Positions 15,504 through 24,613 of a stretch of 44,830 nucleotides of DNA are shown in pieces. The stretch covers positions 1-44,830 of the forward strand of contig OMXV01000031.1 of NCBI GenBank assembly GCA_900315075.1. The letters run 5' to 3'. The stretch comes from an uncultured Prevotellaceae bacterium (GTDB taxonomy: Bacteria; Bacteroidota; Bacteroidia; Bacteroidales; Bacteroidaceae). The translations under genes and the position numbers were made by a program. The number at the start of each line of letters is the position of its first letter. The first letter of the stretch is position 1. The notes below the pieces were generated by a model, which searched no databases, was not told the origin of the DNA, and saw nothing but the letters and a program-made list of their open reading frames with translations.

Positions 15504-16133
15504 ATGAGTAAACTGTTTTCAAAAGAGAACAATGAGGCGTTTCGTAAGCCGCTAAACCTGGATCATCCCATTCTCATCCAGGTGCTTGGCATCTGTTCCG
15601 CCCTGGCTGTGACTTCACAGCTGAAGCCAGCCATTGTCATGGGTCTTGCCGTTACTATTATTACGGCATTCGCCAATGTGATTATTTCGCTACTTCGTAA
15701 GACCATCCCTAACCGCATCCGTATCATCGTGCAACTGGTGGTGGTGGCTACGCTGGTAACCATTGTAAGCCAGATTCTGAAAGCCTTTGCATACGATGTG
15801 AGTGTACAACTCTCTGTCTATGTAGGTCTGATTATCACTAACTGTATCCTGATGGGACGCTTGGAGGCTTTTGCCATGATGAACAAGCCATGGCCGAGTT
15901 TCCTCGATGGCGTAGGCAATGGCCTTGGCTATGCTATGATACTGGTTATTGTCGGTGGTCTGCGTGAACTGCTCGGACGTGGTACACTATTGGGATTTCC
16001 AATTATCCCCAAGTGTTTCTATGAAGCTGGCTATATGGACAACGGTATGATGACGATGCCAGCCATGGCTCTCATCTTGTTGGGATGTGTGATTTGGGTA
16101 CACCGTGCATATTTTTATAAAGAGGAGAAATAA
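15504..16133 (+). CDS. nqrD: Na+-translocating NADH:quinone oxidoreductase subunit D
   Basis: Integral membrane subunit of 209 aa with six predicted helices, homologous to NqrE and RnfA/RnfE. Cys31 (LGICSALAVTSQL) and Cys114 (ITNCILMGR) correspond to the conserved cysteines that, with the NqrE pair, hold an iron centre between the two inverted subunits in the middle of the membrane. DGVGNGLGYAMILVIVGGLRELLG is a strongly conserved block. It starts at an ATG with a consensus Shine-Dalgarno and is followed by nqrE after 3 bases. Confidence 0.97.
   Translation: MSKLFSKENNEAFRKPLNLDHPILIQVLGICSALAVTSQLKPAIVMGLAVTIITAFANVIISLLRKTIPNRIRIIVQLVVVATLVTIVSQILKAFAYDVSVQLSVYVGLIITNCILMGRLEAFAMMNKPWPSFLDGVGNGLGYAMILVIVGGLRELLGRGTLLGFPIIPKCFYEAGYMDNGMMTMPAMALILLGCVIWVHRAYFYKEEK
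16122..16127 (+). promoter_or_regulatory. Shine-Dalgarno GAGGAG of nqrE
   Basis: GAGGAG ends 9 bases before the ATG at 16137 and lies inside the last codons of nqrD. Confidence 0.7.
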
Positions 16134-16136
16134 GAT

Positions 16137-16763
16137 ATGGAACACTTGACAAGTTTGTTTTTCAGGTCGATTTTTGTCGATAACATGATTTTTGCTTTCT
16201 TCCTCGGCATGTGTTCGTTCCTTGCCGTGTCGAAGAATGTGAAAACTTCACTTGGATTAGGTATCGCCGTGACATTTGTGCTCTTGGTGACCGTTCCCGT
16301 GGACTATCTGCTGCAAACCAAGGTGTTAGGTCCTGACTGCCTCATCGAGGGCGTTGACCTTTCCTACTTGAGTTTCATCCTCTTTATCGCTGTGATTGCA
16401 GGTATGGTACAACTTGTGGAAATGACGGTCGAGAAATATTCACCGTCGCTCTATGCTTCATTAGGTATCTTCCTACCGCTGATTGCTGTCAACTGTGCCA
16501 TCATGGGTGCTTCACTGTTCATGCAACAGCGTGTGAACCTCGACCCCTCGAGCACACAGTATATCGGAAGTGTGCTTGATGCACTTGTCTATGCCTTAGG
16601 TAGTGGTATCGGTTGGACTTTAGCTATTGTGGCCATGGGTGCTATCCGCGAGAAGATGCAATATAGTGATGTTCCAGCACCGCTCAAAGGTCTTGGTATC
16701 ACATTCATTACGGTAGGTCTGATGGCTATGGCAATGATGTGTTTTTCTGGTCTTAACATTTAA
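16137..16763 (+). CDS. nqrE: Na+-translocating NADH:quinone oxidoreductase subunit E
   Basis: Integral membrane subunit of 208 aa, the inverted-topology partner of NqrD. Cys26 ([13 protein letters not shown]) and Cys120 ([13 protein letters not shown]) are at the positions of the iron-ligating cysteines in well-studied homologues. [22 protein letters not shown] is a further family signature. Six hydrophobic segments are evident and there is no signal peptide. Gene order nqrD-nqrE-nqrF is the canonical one. Confidence 0.97.
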   Translation: MEHLTSLFFRSIFVDNMIFAFFLGMCSFLAVSKNVKTSLGLGIAVTFVLLVTVPVDYLLQTKVLGPDCLIEGVDLSYLSFILFIAVIAGMVQLVEMTVEKYSPSLYASLGIFLPLIAVNCAIMGASLFMQQRVNLDPSSTQYIGSVLDALVYALGSGIGWTLAIVAMGAIREKMQYSDVPAPLKGLGITFITVGLMAMAMMCFSGLNI

Positions 16764-16765
16764 AA

Positions 16766-16772
16766 GAGGAGG
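16766..16772 (+). promoter_or_regulatory. Shine-Dalgarno GAGGAGG of nqrF
   Basis: GAGGAGG ends 9 bases before the ATG at 16782, an ideal spacing, and begins immediately after the nqrE stop. Confidence 0.75.
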
Positions 16773-16781
16773 AAAAAAGAT

Positions 16782-18050
16782 ATGCAACAGTTTATATTAG
16801 CAAGTATAGGAGTATTTCTTGTTATCATCCTCCTTTTAGTAGTAATCCTGTTGGTGGCAAAGAAATATCTGTCACCAAGCGGGAATGTTAACATCCAGAT
16901 TAATGGCGACAAGACTATCTCTGTGGGGCAGGGTAGCAGTTTGATGACCACGCTCAACGAGAATGGCATCTTCCTTCCTTCCGCATGTGGTGGAAAGGCT
17001 TCTTGCGGTCAGTGCAAGGTACAGGTGCTGGAAGGTGGCGGTGAGATTCTTGACTCTGAGCGTCCTCATTTCACTCGTAAGGAAATCAAGGACCACTGGC
17101 GACTTGGTTGTCAGTGTAAAGTAAAGGGTGACCTGAAAATCCGTGTGCCTGAGAGTGTCTTGGGTGTGAAAGAGTGGGAGTGTACGGTTATTTCCAATAA
17201 GAACGTGTCGAGTTTCATCAAGGAGTTTATCGTGGCACTGCCTCCAGGCGAGCACATGGACTTCATCCCTGGCTCGTATGCACAGATTAAGATACCTGCA
17301 TACGACTGTATCGACTACGACAAAGATTTTGACAAGGATGATATTGGACCGGACTATCTGCCCTCATGGGAGAAATTCAATATCTTCTCCTTGAAGGCTC
17401 ATAATCCCGTTGAGACCATCCGTGCCTACTCCATGGCCAACTATCCGGCAGAGGGCGACCGTATCACACTGACTGTGCGTATTGCCACCACACCATTCAA
17501 ACCAAAGCCAGAAGTAGGATTTATGGATGTGCCAACTGGTATAGCATCTTCTTATATCTTCTCACGCAAACCGGGTGACAAGGTGATTATGAGTGGTCCT
17601 TACGGTGATTTCCACCCCATTTTCGACTCTAAGAAGGAGATGATTTGGGTAGGCGGTGGTGCAGGTATGGCTCCTCTGCGTGCACAGATTATGCACATGA
17701 CTAAGACGCTTCAGACACGTGACCGCGAAATGCATTTCTTCTATGGTGCCCGTGCTTTGGTTGAAGCTTTCTTCCTGGAAGATTTCTGGGCATTGGAGAA
17801 AGAGTTCCCCAATTTCCACTTCCATTTGGCATTAGACCGTCCAGACCCTGCTGCAGATGAGGCTGGCGTGAAATATACTGCTGGTTTTGTCCATCAGGTG
17901 ATGTATGAGACATACCTGAAAGACCATGAGGCTCCAGAGGACATCGAGTACTACATGTGTGGTCCTGGTCCTATGTCGAAGGCTGTACAGGGAATGCTCG
18001 ACTCCCTCGGCGTAGAGCCTGAAAGCATTATGTTCGACAATTTCGGATAA
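16782..18050 (+). CDS. nqrF: Na+-translocating NADH:quinone oxidoreductase subunit F (NADH dehydrogenase subunit)
   Basis: NADH-oxidising entry subunit, 422 aa. Order of domains: an N-terminal membrane helix (residues 4-27); a 2Fe-2S ferredoxin domain with Cys69, Cys75, Cys78 and Cys110; an FAD-binding domain with RAYSMAN at about 214-220; and an NAD-binding domain with VGGGAGMAPLRAQ near 290 and YYMCGPGPM near the C-terminus. The last residues, IMFDNFG, are typical of the family. It is the last gene of the operon, followed 21 bases later by a strong terminator hairpin. Confidence 0.97.
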   Translation: MQQFILASIGVFLVIILLLVVILLVAKKYLSPSGNVNIQINGDKTISVGQGSSLMTTLNENGIFLPSACGGKASCGQCKVQVLEGGGEILDSERPHFTRKEIKDHWRLGCQCKVKGDLKIRVPESVLGVKEWECTVISNKNVSSFIKEFIVALPPGEHMDFIPGSYAQIKIPAYDCIDYDKDFDKDDIGPDYLPSWEKFNIFSLKAHNPVETIRAYSMANYPAEGDRITLTVRIATTPFKPKPEVGFMDVPTGIASSYIFSRKPGDKVIMSGPYGDFHPIFDSKKEMIWVGGGAGMAPLRAQIMHMTKTLQTRDREMHFFYGARALVEAFFLEDFWALEKEFPNFHFHLALDRPDPAADEAGVKYTAGFVHQVMYETYLKDHEAPEDIEYYMCGPGPMSKAVQGMLDSLGVEPESIMFDNFG

Positions 18051-18071
18051 TCATTTCTGATAGTCCAAATA

Positions 18072-18109
18072 CAAAAATAGCGTGCCTGTTTTGTGGCACG
18101 CTATTTTTG
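18072..18109. terminator. bidirectional rho-independent terminator between nqrF and maeB
   Basis: A perfect 15-bp stem (18072-18086 with 18095-18109; CAAAAATAGCGTGCC and its complement) with an 8-base loop. The stem ends in T-runs on both strands, so it can stop nqrF (+) and maeB (-) transcription. Confidence 0.92.
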
Positions 18110-18159
18110 TTTGTAGTGACTTCACATCCTTGAAGTTTATAAAGTAGAATAATGTCCTC

Positions 18160-20451
18160 TTACAAATAGCTTTTCTTGATTTTTTCCACATAGGCGTCGA
18201 GGACGGCGAGGGCAGTGATATTAACTACATCACGCACACTGCTGCCATAGTCGGCGAAGTGGATGGGCTTATTGAGTCCCATCTGGATGGGGCCAATAAT
18301 CTCGATTTCTGGTTCCAATGCCTGAATCATTTTGTAGGAAGAACGGGCACTGGTGAGGTTCGGGAAAATCAATGTGTTCACATCCATCCCCTTCAGGCGA
18401 TTGAAAGGATAGAGACTATCACGCATTTCACGGTTCAAGGCCGTACTAATCTGCATTTCACCATCGATAAGCAGATCGGGCATTTGCTCATGAATTTTAG
18501 AAACGGCCTCACGCACTTTCCTACTGCCTGCCGATTGGTCGGAGCCGAAGTTGGAGTGGCTGATTAAAGCAATGCGTGGTTGTTCGTTGAAGAACCGCAC
18601 AGTGGTGGATGCAAGTTTGGCGATATCTACTAATTGGTCAGTATCGGGATCTGGATTAATCAGTGTATCAGCTAAGAAGAGAGTTCCCCGTTGGGAGTTG
18701 ATGATATGCATGGTGCCAAAATTCTTAAACTCAGGTCTCACGCCGATAATTTCCTTCACCACCTTCAGCGTATTTGAATATTTAGTATAAAGACCTGTGA
18801 TAAATGCGTCGGCATCACCAGTCTCCACCATCATCATACCGAAGTAGTTGCGCTCAAACATCTTGTCGTTGGCCTCCTCAAAGGTGTATCCGTCGCGTTG
18901 GCGCTTCTCGGTCAGTATGCGGGCATACCGTTCACGACGCTCAGCCTCACGGTCATGACGCAGGTTGACAATCTCGATGCCGTCAAGATTCAGTTCCAAC
19001 TCAGCGGCAAGTTTTTCGATACGTTCATCATTGCCAAGCAGGATAGGGTAGCAGATACCCTCGGCCTTGGCCTGCACAGCGGCTTTGAGCATGGTGGGAT
19101 GGATGCCTTCAGCAAACACCACCCGCTGTGGATGAGCACGTGCCGTGTCGTATAGTTTTCGGGTGACTTTTGTCTGCAAACCAAGCATCTGACGCAAGTG
19201 GTGCTTGTAGTCGTCCCAGTTGGTGATTTGCTTGCGTGCCACGCCACTGTCTATGGCAGCTTTTGCCACGGCAGCAGAAACCTCGGTAATCAAACGTGGG
19301 TCAACTGGTTTGGGGATGAAGTAGGAGGGCCCGAAGGTGAGGTGGTTGACTTTGTATATGTCGTTGACGATGTCGGGAACGGGTTGTTTCGCCAGTTCAG
19401 CGATGGCTAATACTGCCGCCATTTTCATCTCTTCGTTGATGGCCGTGGCATGCACGTCGAGAGCACCACGGAATATGTATGGGAAACCAATCACATTATT
19501 GATTTGGTTGGGATAGTCGGAGCGACCTGTCGCCATGAGAACATCGGGACGGGAGTCCATTGCATCCTCATAGGAAATCTCGGGTACAGGGTTGGCAAGA
19601 GCAAAGACAATCGGGTCTTTAGCCATAGAACGAACCATATCCTTGGTGAGGACATTCCCTTTAGAAAGACCCACAAACACATCTGCATCTTTGATGGCCT
19701 CTTCCAAAGTATGGATATCGCATCGGTCTGTTGCAAAGAATTTCTTTTGCTCGTTTAGACCTTCTCGGTCACTTGTGATAACACCCTTGGAGTCGAGCAT
19801 CACAATATTTTCCTTGCGGGCACCTAATGCCATATACAATTTTGTACATGAAATGGCTGCTGCACCGGCACCATTCACCACAATTCTCACTTCTGCGATA
19901 TTTTTGCCGTTGACTTCCAAGGCATTCTTTAAACCTGCAGCGGAAATAATGGCCGTACCATGTTGGTCGTCATGCATTACAGGGATATCAAGTGTGCGCT
20001 TCAGACGGTCTTCGATGTAAAAACATTCCGGGGCTTTGATATCTTCAAGGTTGATGCCACCAAAAGTAGGGGCGATTCGCTCTACCGCCTCACAGAATTT
20101 CTCTGGATCTTTCTCTGCTACCTCGATGTCGAAGACGTCGATGCCACCATAAATTTTAAAGAGCAGACCTTTGCCCTCCATGACGGGTTTTCCACTCATA
20201 GCTCCGATATCGCCCAGTCCGAGTACGGCGGTGCCGTTACTGATAACTGCCACCAAATTCCCTTTGTCTGTATATTTATAGGCATTGTTAGGATCTTCCT
20301 GTATCTCAAGACATGGGAAGGCCACGCCAGGGGAATAGGCTAAGCTGAGATCTGTTTGTGTACGATAGGCTTTTGTCGGCTTTACTTCAATCTTGCCGGG
20401 GCGACCACTCTCGTGGTATTCAAGTGCTGCTTCTTTTGTGATTTTGACCAT
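18160..20451 (-). CDS. maeB: NADP-type malic enzyme with C-terminal phosphotransacetylase-like domain
   Basis: Oxidatively decarboxylates malate to pyruvate with CO2 and NAD(P)H. At 763 aa it is the long MaeB form: malic domain and NAD(P)-binding domain in residues 1 to about 420 ([48 protein letters not shown]), then a phosphate acetyl/butyryl transferase-like domain (about 430-760; [42 protein letters not shown]-like [13 protein letters not shown]). In MaeB proteins this second domain is usually regulatory, responding to acetyl-CoA, and not a working transferase. The start ATG at 20451 is preceded by a 330-base gap full of short repeats. It supplies a link between the C4 acids of the propionate route and pyruvate. 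Confidence 0.95.
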   Translation of the reverse strand: MVKITKEAALEYHESGRPGKIEVKPTKAYRTQTDLSLAYSPGVAFPCLEIQEDPNNAYKYTDKGNLVAVISNGTAVLGLGDIGAMSGKPVMEGKGLLFKIYGGIDVFDIEVAEKDPEKFCEAVERIAPTFGGINLEDIKAPECFYIEDRLKRTLDIPVMHDDQHGTAIISAAGLKNALEVNGKNIAEVRIVVNGAGAAAISCTKLYMALGARKENIVMLDSKGVITSDREGLNEQKKFFATDRCDIHTLEEAIKDADVFVGLSKGNVLTKDMVRSMAKDPIVFALANPVPEISYEDAMDSRPDVLMATGRSDYPNQINNVIGFPYIFRGALDVHATAINEEMKMAAVLAIAELAKQPVPDIVNDIYKVNHLTFGPSYFIPKPVDPRLITEVSAAVAKAAIDSGVARKQITNWDDYKHHLRQMLGLQTKVTRKLYDTARAHPQRVVFAEGIHPTMLKAAVQAKAEGICYPILLGNDERIEKLAAELELNLDGIEIVNLRHDREAERRERYARILTEKRQRDGYTFEEANDKMFERNYFGMMMVETGDADAFITGLYTKYSNTLKVVKEIIGVRPEFKNFGTMHIINSQRGTLFLADTLINPDPDTDQLVDIAKLASTTVRFFNEQPRIALISHSNFGSDQSAGSRKVREAVSKIHEQMPDLLIDGEMQISTALNREMRDSLYPFNRLKGMDVNTLIFPNLTSARSSYKMIQALEPEIEIIGPIQMGLNKPIHFADYGSSVRDVVNITALAVLDAYVEKIKKSYL

Positions 20452-20584
20452 TTTATTTATATTTAATATTGAAGATTGACAATTATGCTTCGCATGAATA
20501 TCGGCTGCACCTCGGAAATTGAAACAAGTTTCATTTCACTCGTTTTGCACGATATTTGAAGGGTAGTTAAAGGGACATTACTAT

Positions 20585-20612
20585 TGAAAATTGAATATTG
20601 AAAATTAAAAAT
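20585..20612. repeat. four TGAAAAT-type heptamers
   Basis: TGAAAAT, TGAATAT, TGAAAAT, TAAAAAT. Same family as the heptamers before nudC at 4548-4568. Confidence 0.65.
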
Positions 20613-20683
20613 TACAGAGTAGCTAAAGAGACAATTGCTCTTTCGATTTGGGGCTTGAGATTTGAAATTTTCGCAACCCTCAA

Positions 20684-20778
20684 CTTTTAACTCCTAACTT
20701 CTAACTCCTAACTAATAAACACTTCTAACTCTTAACTTTTAACTTCTAACTCCTAACTTCTAACTCCTAACTTTTAAC
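20684..20778. repeat. TYYTAAC heptamer array after the rel stop codon
   Basis: Twelve 7-base units TYYTAAC (TTTTAAC, TCCTAAC, TTCTAAC and TCTTAAC variants), interrupted once by TAATAAACAC, reaching to within 3 bases of the rel stop codon. On the transcript they read GTTARRA. Confidence 0.88.
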
Positions 20779-20781
20779 TAA

Positions 20782-22989
20782 CTACACTCTTTCTACCTGC
20801 TTTACACCTTTGACGGTGCGGAGTTTCTTGATGAGCATATCGAGTTTTGAGGTATCTTCCAATTGTACTACGAGGATGCCACCGAAAAGCCCATCGTGGC
20901 TATCGATGTTGATGGAGCGCATGACGATTTTCTCTTCTTTGGAGATGATACTTGTGATGTTGTTGACAATACCGATATCGTCGTTGCCAATCACCCGTAG
21001 TGTGATGGCATATTGTGAGTTGCCTTTGCCGCTCCATTTAGCTTTTACTACTCGATAACCGAATCGCTTACGCAGTTCCGGCGCATTGGGGCAGTCTGTA
21101 CGGTGAACTTTGATGCCACCATTTACAGTGACAAACCCGAAAATTCTGTCACCATAGATAGGATTGCAGCATTTAGCCAACTGGAAGTCGATACCTTTCA
21201 AGTTGCGGTCGATAACCAGCACGTCGTCATTACGTCGCACATATTCCTCATCGGGGTTTTCGTAATTGAACTCCTCTGCACTTCGAGTGGGTACAGATTG
21301 TACATTCCCATGGTCATGTGCATAGACCTCTAAGTATTTTTCAATTACTTCATTCAGGTCAATGCGCTCGTCGGCCAGTTGCTTATAGAAGTCGCGTGTC
21401 TCCTTAAATCCCATCTTCTTGATGAGATGCGACATGACGCTCTCTTCCAAGTCGATCTTGCGGTTTTTAAAACGCCGCTCCAACATTTCCTTGGCATAAA
21501 GACCATCTTTCACCTGCGTTTCTTTTAAGGCGAGGCGGATTTTCGATTTGGCACGTGAAGTCTTGACGATATTCAGCCAGTCCTGCTTTGGCTTTTGGTT
21601 GGCAGAGGTGAGGATTTCCACCTCATCACCACTATGCAAAAGTTCTTTTACGGGAACGAGCTTGTCATTGACACGCCCGCCTACGCATCGATTGCCAACA
21701 TTGGAATGGATATGATAGGCGAAATCCAAAATCGTTGCCCCTTTGGGGAACTTGAGCAGGTCGCCTTTGGGAGTAAAGACATAAACTTCATCCTCATAGA
21801 GATCCATCTTAAACTGGTCCATCATCTGCATGCTGTCGTTGCTCTCCAAGGCAGCCCTGATATTGGCGAGCCACTCATCAATGCCAGAGTCGCCCTTGAT
21901 GCCCTTGTAACGCCAATGGGCAGCAAGTCCTTTCTCTGCCACCTCATCCATACGCTCGGTACGTATCTGTACCTCTACCCATTTGTTCTCTGGTCCGAGT
22001 ACGGTGATGTGCAAGCTCTCATAGCCATTAGATTTGGGAACAGAGAGCCAGTCGCGCATACGCTTCGGATTGGGTTGGTACATATCTGTGATGATAGAGT
22101 AAGTCTGCCAGCATTGCATCTTCTCACTCTCAATAGGAGAATCGAGAATTATACGGATAGCAAAAAGGTCGTAGATGCCCTCAAAACCACATTTTTGTTT
22201 CTTCATTTTCTGCCAAATGCTATGGATGCTCTTTGTGCGACCTTTCATGTGGAATTTCAAACCAGCTTCGCGGAGTTTTTTGTCTATAGGACCTATGAAT
22301 CGTTCGATATAAGCATCACGCGACCGCTTGGTGGCATTCAACTTCTCCTTTATCATGTAGTAGGCATCATGCTCCAAGTATTTCAGGCTTAGGTCTTCCA
22401 ATTCACTTTTTAGCTTGTATAAGCCTAATTTGTGGGCCAATGGAGCATAGAGATAGGACGCCTCTTCAGCTACGCGTCTTTTCTCCTCAATCTTTTGGGT
22501 GTCACGTATCTGTCGCATCAGATTGACACGGTCGGCAATCATAATAAGGATGACACGCATATCCTCGGCAAAGGAGATGAGCAGGTTGCGGAAATTTTCG
22601 CTTTCGATGACAGGATTTCTCTTATATAATTCTTGTATCCTGTCTAATCCATGAATGATGTGCGCCACATGGTCACCATAAAGAGCAGCAATTTCCTCTT
22701 GTGAATGGCTTTCACTGATTTGGCAGGCATAGAGGAGTATGGCCATAATGCCATCACGGCGAAGACCTGTTTCCTCAGCAGCGACTTTTACCGTTTCCAA
22801 TCCGAAAACAATAGGATGGAGACCAAAGACGTTGGATTGCAAGTGCCCTCCGTCTATGGTCTCCTCTAATAGGTTTTTAATATTTTCGATGTCGTCATGG
22901 GTCAGATATTCGCTTACCAAAGGCTGTATGGCAGCGTACTGGGCCATGATATCGGCTTTGCTAATCTCAGTTTGCATCTTACTATTCAT
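20782..22989 (-). CDS. RelA/SpoT-type (p)ppGpp synthetase with degenerate hydrolase domain
   Basis: A long RSH protein, about 735 aa from the ATG at 22989; a longer frame to 23142 would overlap the upstream reductase gene and is rejected. The N-terminal HD domain is present in outline (HPIVFGLETVKVAAEE), but the catalytic HD of the HDxxED motif is replaced: LLYACQISESHSQEEI around residues 85-100. The synthetase domain looks intact (GRTKSIHSIW, YDLFAIRII, RMRDWLSVPKSNGYESLH, VEVQIRTERMDEVAEKG, AAHWRYKG). TGS (VYVFTPKGDLLKFPKGAT), a zinc-finger region (LAKCCNPIYGDRIFGFV, HRTDCPNA) and a C-terminal ACT domain follow. It should be a RelA-like synthetase only. A TACTTTTG box at 23013-23020 is a candidate -7 element. 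Confidence 0.92.
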   Translation of the reverse strand: MNSKMQTEISKADIMAQYAAIQPLVSEYLTHDDIENIKNLLEETIDGGHLQSNVFGLHPIVFGLETVKVAAEETGLRRDGIMAILLYACQISESHSQEEIAALYGDHVAHIIHGLDRIQELYKRNPVIESENFRNLLISFAEDMRVILIMIADRVNLMRQIRDTQKIEEKRRVAEEASYLYAPLAHKLGLYKLKSELEDLSLKYLEHDAYYMIKEKLNATKRSRDAYIERFIGPIDKKLREAGLKFHMKGRTKSIHSIWQKMKKQKCGFEGIYDLFAIRIILDSPIESEKMQCWQTYSIITDMYQPNPKRMRDWLSVPKSNGYESLHITVLGPENKWVEVQIRTERMDEVAEKGLAAHWRYKGIKGDSGIDEWLANIRAALESNDSMQMMDQFKMDLYEDEVYVFTPKGDLLKFPKGATILDFAYHIHSNVGNRCVGGRVNDKLVPVKELLHSGDEVEILTSANQKPKQDWLNIVKTSRAKSKIRLALKETQVKDGLYAKEMLERRFKNRKIDLEESVMSHLIKKMGFKETRDFYKQLADERIDLNEVIEKYLEVYAHDHGNVQSVPTRSAEEFNYENPDEEYVRRNDDVLVIDRNLKGIDFQLAKCCNPIYGDRIFGFVTVNGGIKVHRTDCPNAPELRKRFGYRVVKAKWSGKGNSQYAITLRVIGNDDIGIVNNITSIISKEEKIVMRSINIDSHDGLFGGILVVQLEDTSKLDMLIKKLRTVKGVKQVERV

Positions 22990-23012
22990 TACTTCCAACC
23001 AATAATCGATTG

Positions 23013-23020
23013 CAAAAGTA
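23013..23020 (-). promoter_or_regulatory. -7 box TACTTTTG for the RSH gene
   Basis: Minus strand TACTTTTG, 23 bases upstream of the ATG at 22989, in the short gap after the reductase gene. No TTTG at the expected distance. Confidence 0.4.
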
Positions 23021-23069
23021 TAAAAAAAACCGAGATTATGGTAACAACCGACACACTTTCTAACATTTT

Positions 23070-24428
23070 TTATTCTTCTGCCATACGTAATGTCTCTACA
23101 ATTCGAGACATCTGGTTGGGAATTCGGATTTGTTGTGGGCATTTGGGCAGACAGGCCTCACAATCTTGGCAGCTATGTGCCCAAGCTTTTTCATCGGGGA
23201 ATCGCTTGTGGTAACCATCAAGGAATTTCTTCTTACGCTCAGCAAAATCTGGTGCATTCTTATCTGGCAATGGGAGAATATGGTCATTTACCGCTTCATT
23301 ATAAAATGCGAAATTGCCTGGAATATCAACTTCGAAAGGACATGGCATACAATAGGCACAGGTGGTGCAAGGGATGGTGGGGACACCAGCTATTACGTCG
23401 GCTATAGAAGCAAGTGTGGTTTTTTCTGCCTCCGTACAGGGGTCAAGAGGTGAGAAAGTCTTGATGTTTTCCTCCAAATGGTCCATTCTATTCATACCAC
23501 TTAGTGCTGTCAAAACATTGGGATAGGTGCCCACCCATCTGAATGCCCAGCGTGCAGCACTGTCGTCTGGACGGATAGCCTTCAATTGGTCGAACTGCTC
23601 GTCGGAGATTTTTCCTAAAGCACCACCACGTAATGGTTCCATAATAACACATTGGATGCCAGCCTTATCCAACTTGTTATAAAGATATTCCGCATCGGCA
23701 TCATGGCGACGACCACCTCGGATAGAGGCATGTCGCCAATCCAGGAAATTCATCTGAATTTGAACGAAGTCGAAATGATATGTGTCATTGTTGTCAACCA
23801 ACCAGTCAAAGACACTCACATCGCCATGGTAAGAGAAACCTAAATGGCGTATGCGACCAGCCTCACGTTCCTTCAGCAGAAAGTCAAGCAGTCCATTGTC
23901 GATGAATCGGCTACGGAGATTGTCGAGTCCGCCACCGCCAACACCATGCATCAGATAATAGTCAATATAATCCACACGAAGTTTCTTAAACGACTGCTCA
24001 TACATACGCTTGGAGTCTTCAAAACCCCACATCTGAGAATTTTGATTCGACATCTTAGTAGCTACTAAGTATTTCTCACGTGGATGGCGACTTAAGGCGA
24101 TACCAGTCATCTCTTCCGACCTTCCACCTTTATACATGGGTGCCGTGTCGAAATAGTTCACACCATGTGCAATGGCGTAATCCACCATTTTATTGACCTC
24201 ATCCTGACTATCAGGTAAGCGCATCATACCGAAACCAAGTAAGGACACCTGCTGACCAGAACCATGCTGGACACGGTATGTCATGCGGATATCTTCAGGA
24301 TTTATCTTTTTATCTTTGGCTAATGCGTTAAAGGGTTTCAGGGCCATCAATGCCACAGCAGAACCTGTTCCTAACCCAAGCCTGCGTAAAAACTCTCTTC
24401 GGTTGATTTTGTTCTTGTTTTTGTCCAT
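23070..24428 (-). CDS. Tat-exported aldo/keto reductase with two 4Fe-4S ferredoxin motifs
   Basis: A 452 aa oxidoreductase. The twin-arginine signal NRREFLRRLGLGTGSAVAL (9-27) predicts folded export to the periplasm. The aldo/keto reductase barrel has the catalytic tetrad positions Asp94 and Tyr99 (YFDTAPMYKGG), Lys125 (LVATKMS) and His161 (YYLMHGV). The C-terminal extension carries two cysteine sets: C354-x2-C-x2-C-x2-C363 (CTTCAYCMPCP) and C420-x2-C-x2-C-x3-C430 (CQDCEACLPKCP). Family members couple reduction to Fe-S electron transfer; the substrate is unknown. A consensus promoter lies just upstream. Downstream, 80 bases separate it from the RSH start. Confidence 0.92.
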   Translation of the reverse strand: MDKNKNKINRREFLRRLGLGTGSAVALMALKPFNALAKDKKINPEDIRMTYRVQHGSGQQVSLLGFGMMRLPDSQDEVNKMVDYAIAHGVNYFDTAPMYKGGRSEEMTGIALSRHPREKYLVATKMSNQNSQMWGFEDSKRMYEQSFKKLRVDYIDYYLMHGVGGGGLDNLRSRFIDNGLLDFLLKEREAGRIRHLGFSYHGDVSVFDWLVDNNDTYHFDFVQIQMNFLDWRHASIRGGRRHDADAEYLYNKLDKAGIQCVIMEPLRGGALGKISDEQFDQLKAIRPDDSAARWAFRWVGTYPNVLTALSGMNRMDHLEENIKTFSPLDPCTEAEKTTLASIADVIAGVPTIPCTTCAYCMPCPFEVDIPGNFAFYNEAVNDHILPLPDKNAPDFAERKKKFLDGYHKRFPDEKAWAHSCQDCEACLPKCPQQIRIPNQMSRIVETLRMAEE

Positions 24429-24453
24429 AGTTACAAGATTTTGTTATTATCAG

Positions 24454-24484
24454 CAAAGTTACATTATATTTTCAAAAAAACAAA
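24454..24484 (-). promoter_or_regulatory. Bacteroidota-type promoter of the aldo/keto reductase gene
   Basis: Minus strand TTTG (24484-24481), 19 bases, TAACTTTG (24461-24454): full -33/-7 consensus, about 26 bases upstream of the ATG. Confidence 0.75.
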
Positions 24485-24545
24485 ACAAAATTGCCACTTT
24501 ATTATTTTTTTTTATCATTCATGCTTTTATTTGAAAAAAAACAAG

Positions 24546-24553
24546 TAAATTTG
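24546..24553 (+). promoter_or_regulatory. -7 box TAAATTTG for the DUF4301 gene
   Basis: TAAATTTG lies 60 bases upstream of the ATG at 24614. The -33 region has no TTTG at 19-21 bases. Confidence 0.45.
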
Positions 24554-24613
24554 CGGAGGATAATCAAGATTGATTGTCAGACCATGCTTTATTTATATTA
24601 AATCTATCATATT

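Larger units (their letters stand above)
20452..20781. other. 330-base gap between rel and maeB: repeats, no gene
   Basis: No convincing coding region or RNA. From left to right it holds a TGAAGAT-type pair (20470), a decayed promoter-like element (20525-20557), a GTTAAAGGGAC motif (20567), TGAAAAT-type heptamers (20585-20612) and a TYYTAAC heptamer array (20684-20778) touching the rel stop codon. No clear maeB -33/-7 promoter stands out. Confidence 0.75.

Noticed and set aside
21595-22392. 265-codon open frame on the plus strand opposite the RSH gene
   Set aside because: It is antisense to a strongly conserved enzyme, has no start context or domain, and is explained by codon bias of the real gene.
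22990-23142. Longer N-terminus of the RSH protein
   Set aside because: It would overlap the end of the reductase gene and the -7 box at 23013; the ATG at 22989 gives the family-typical start.
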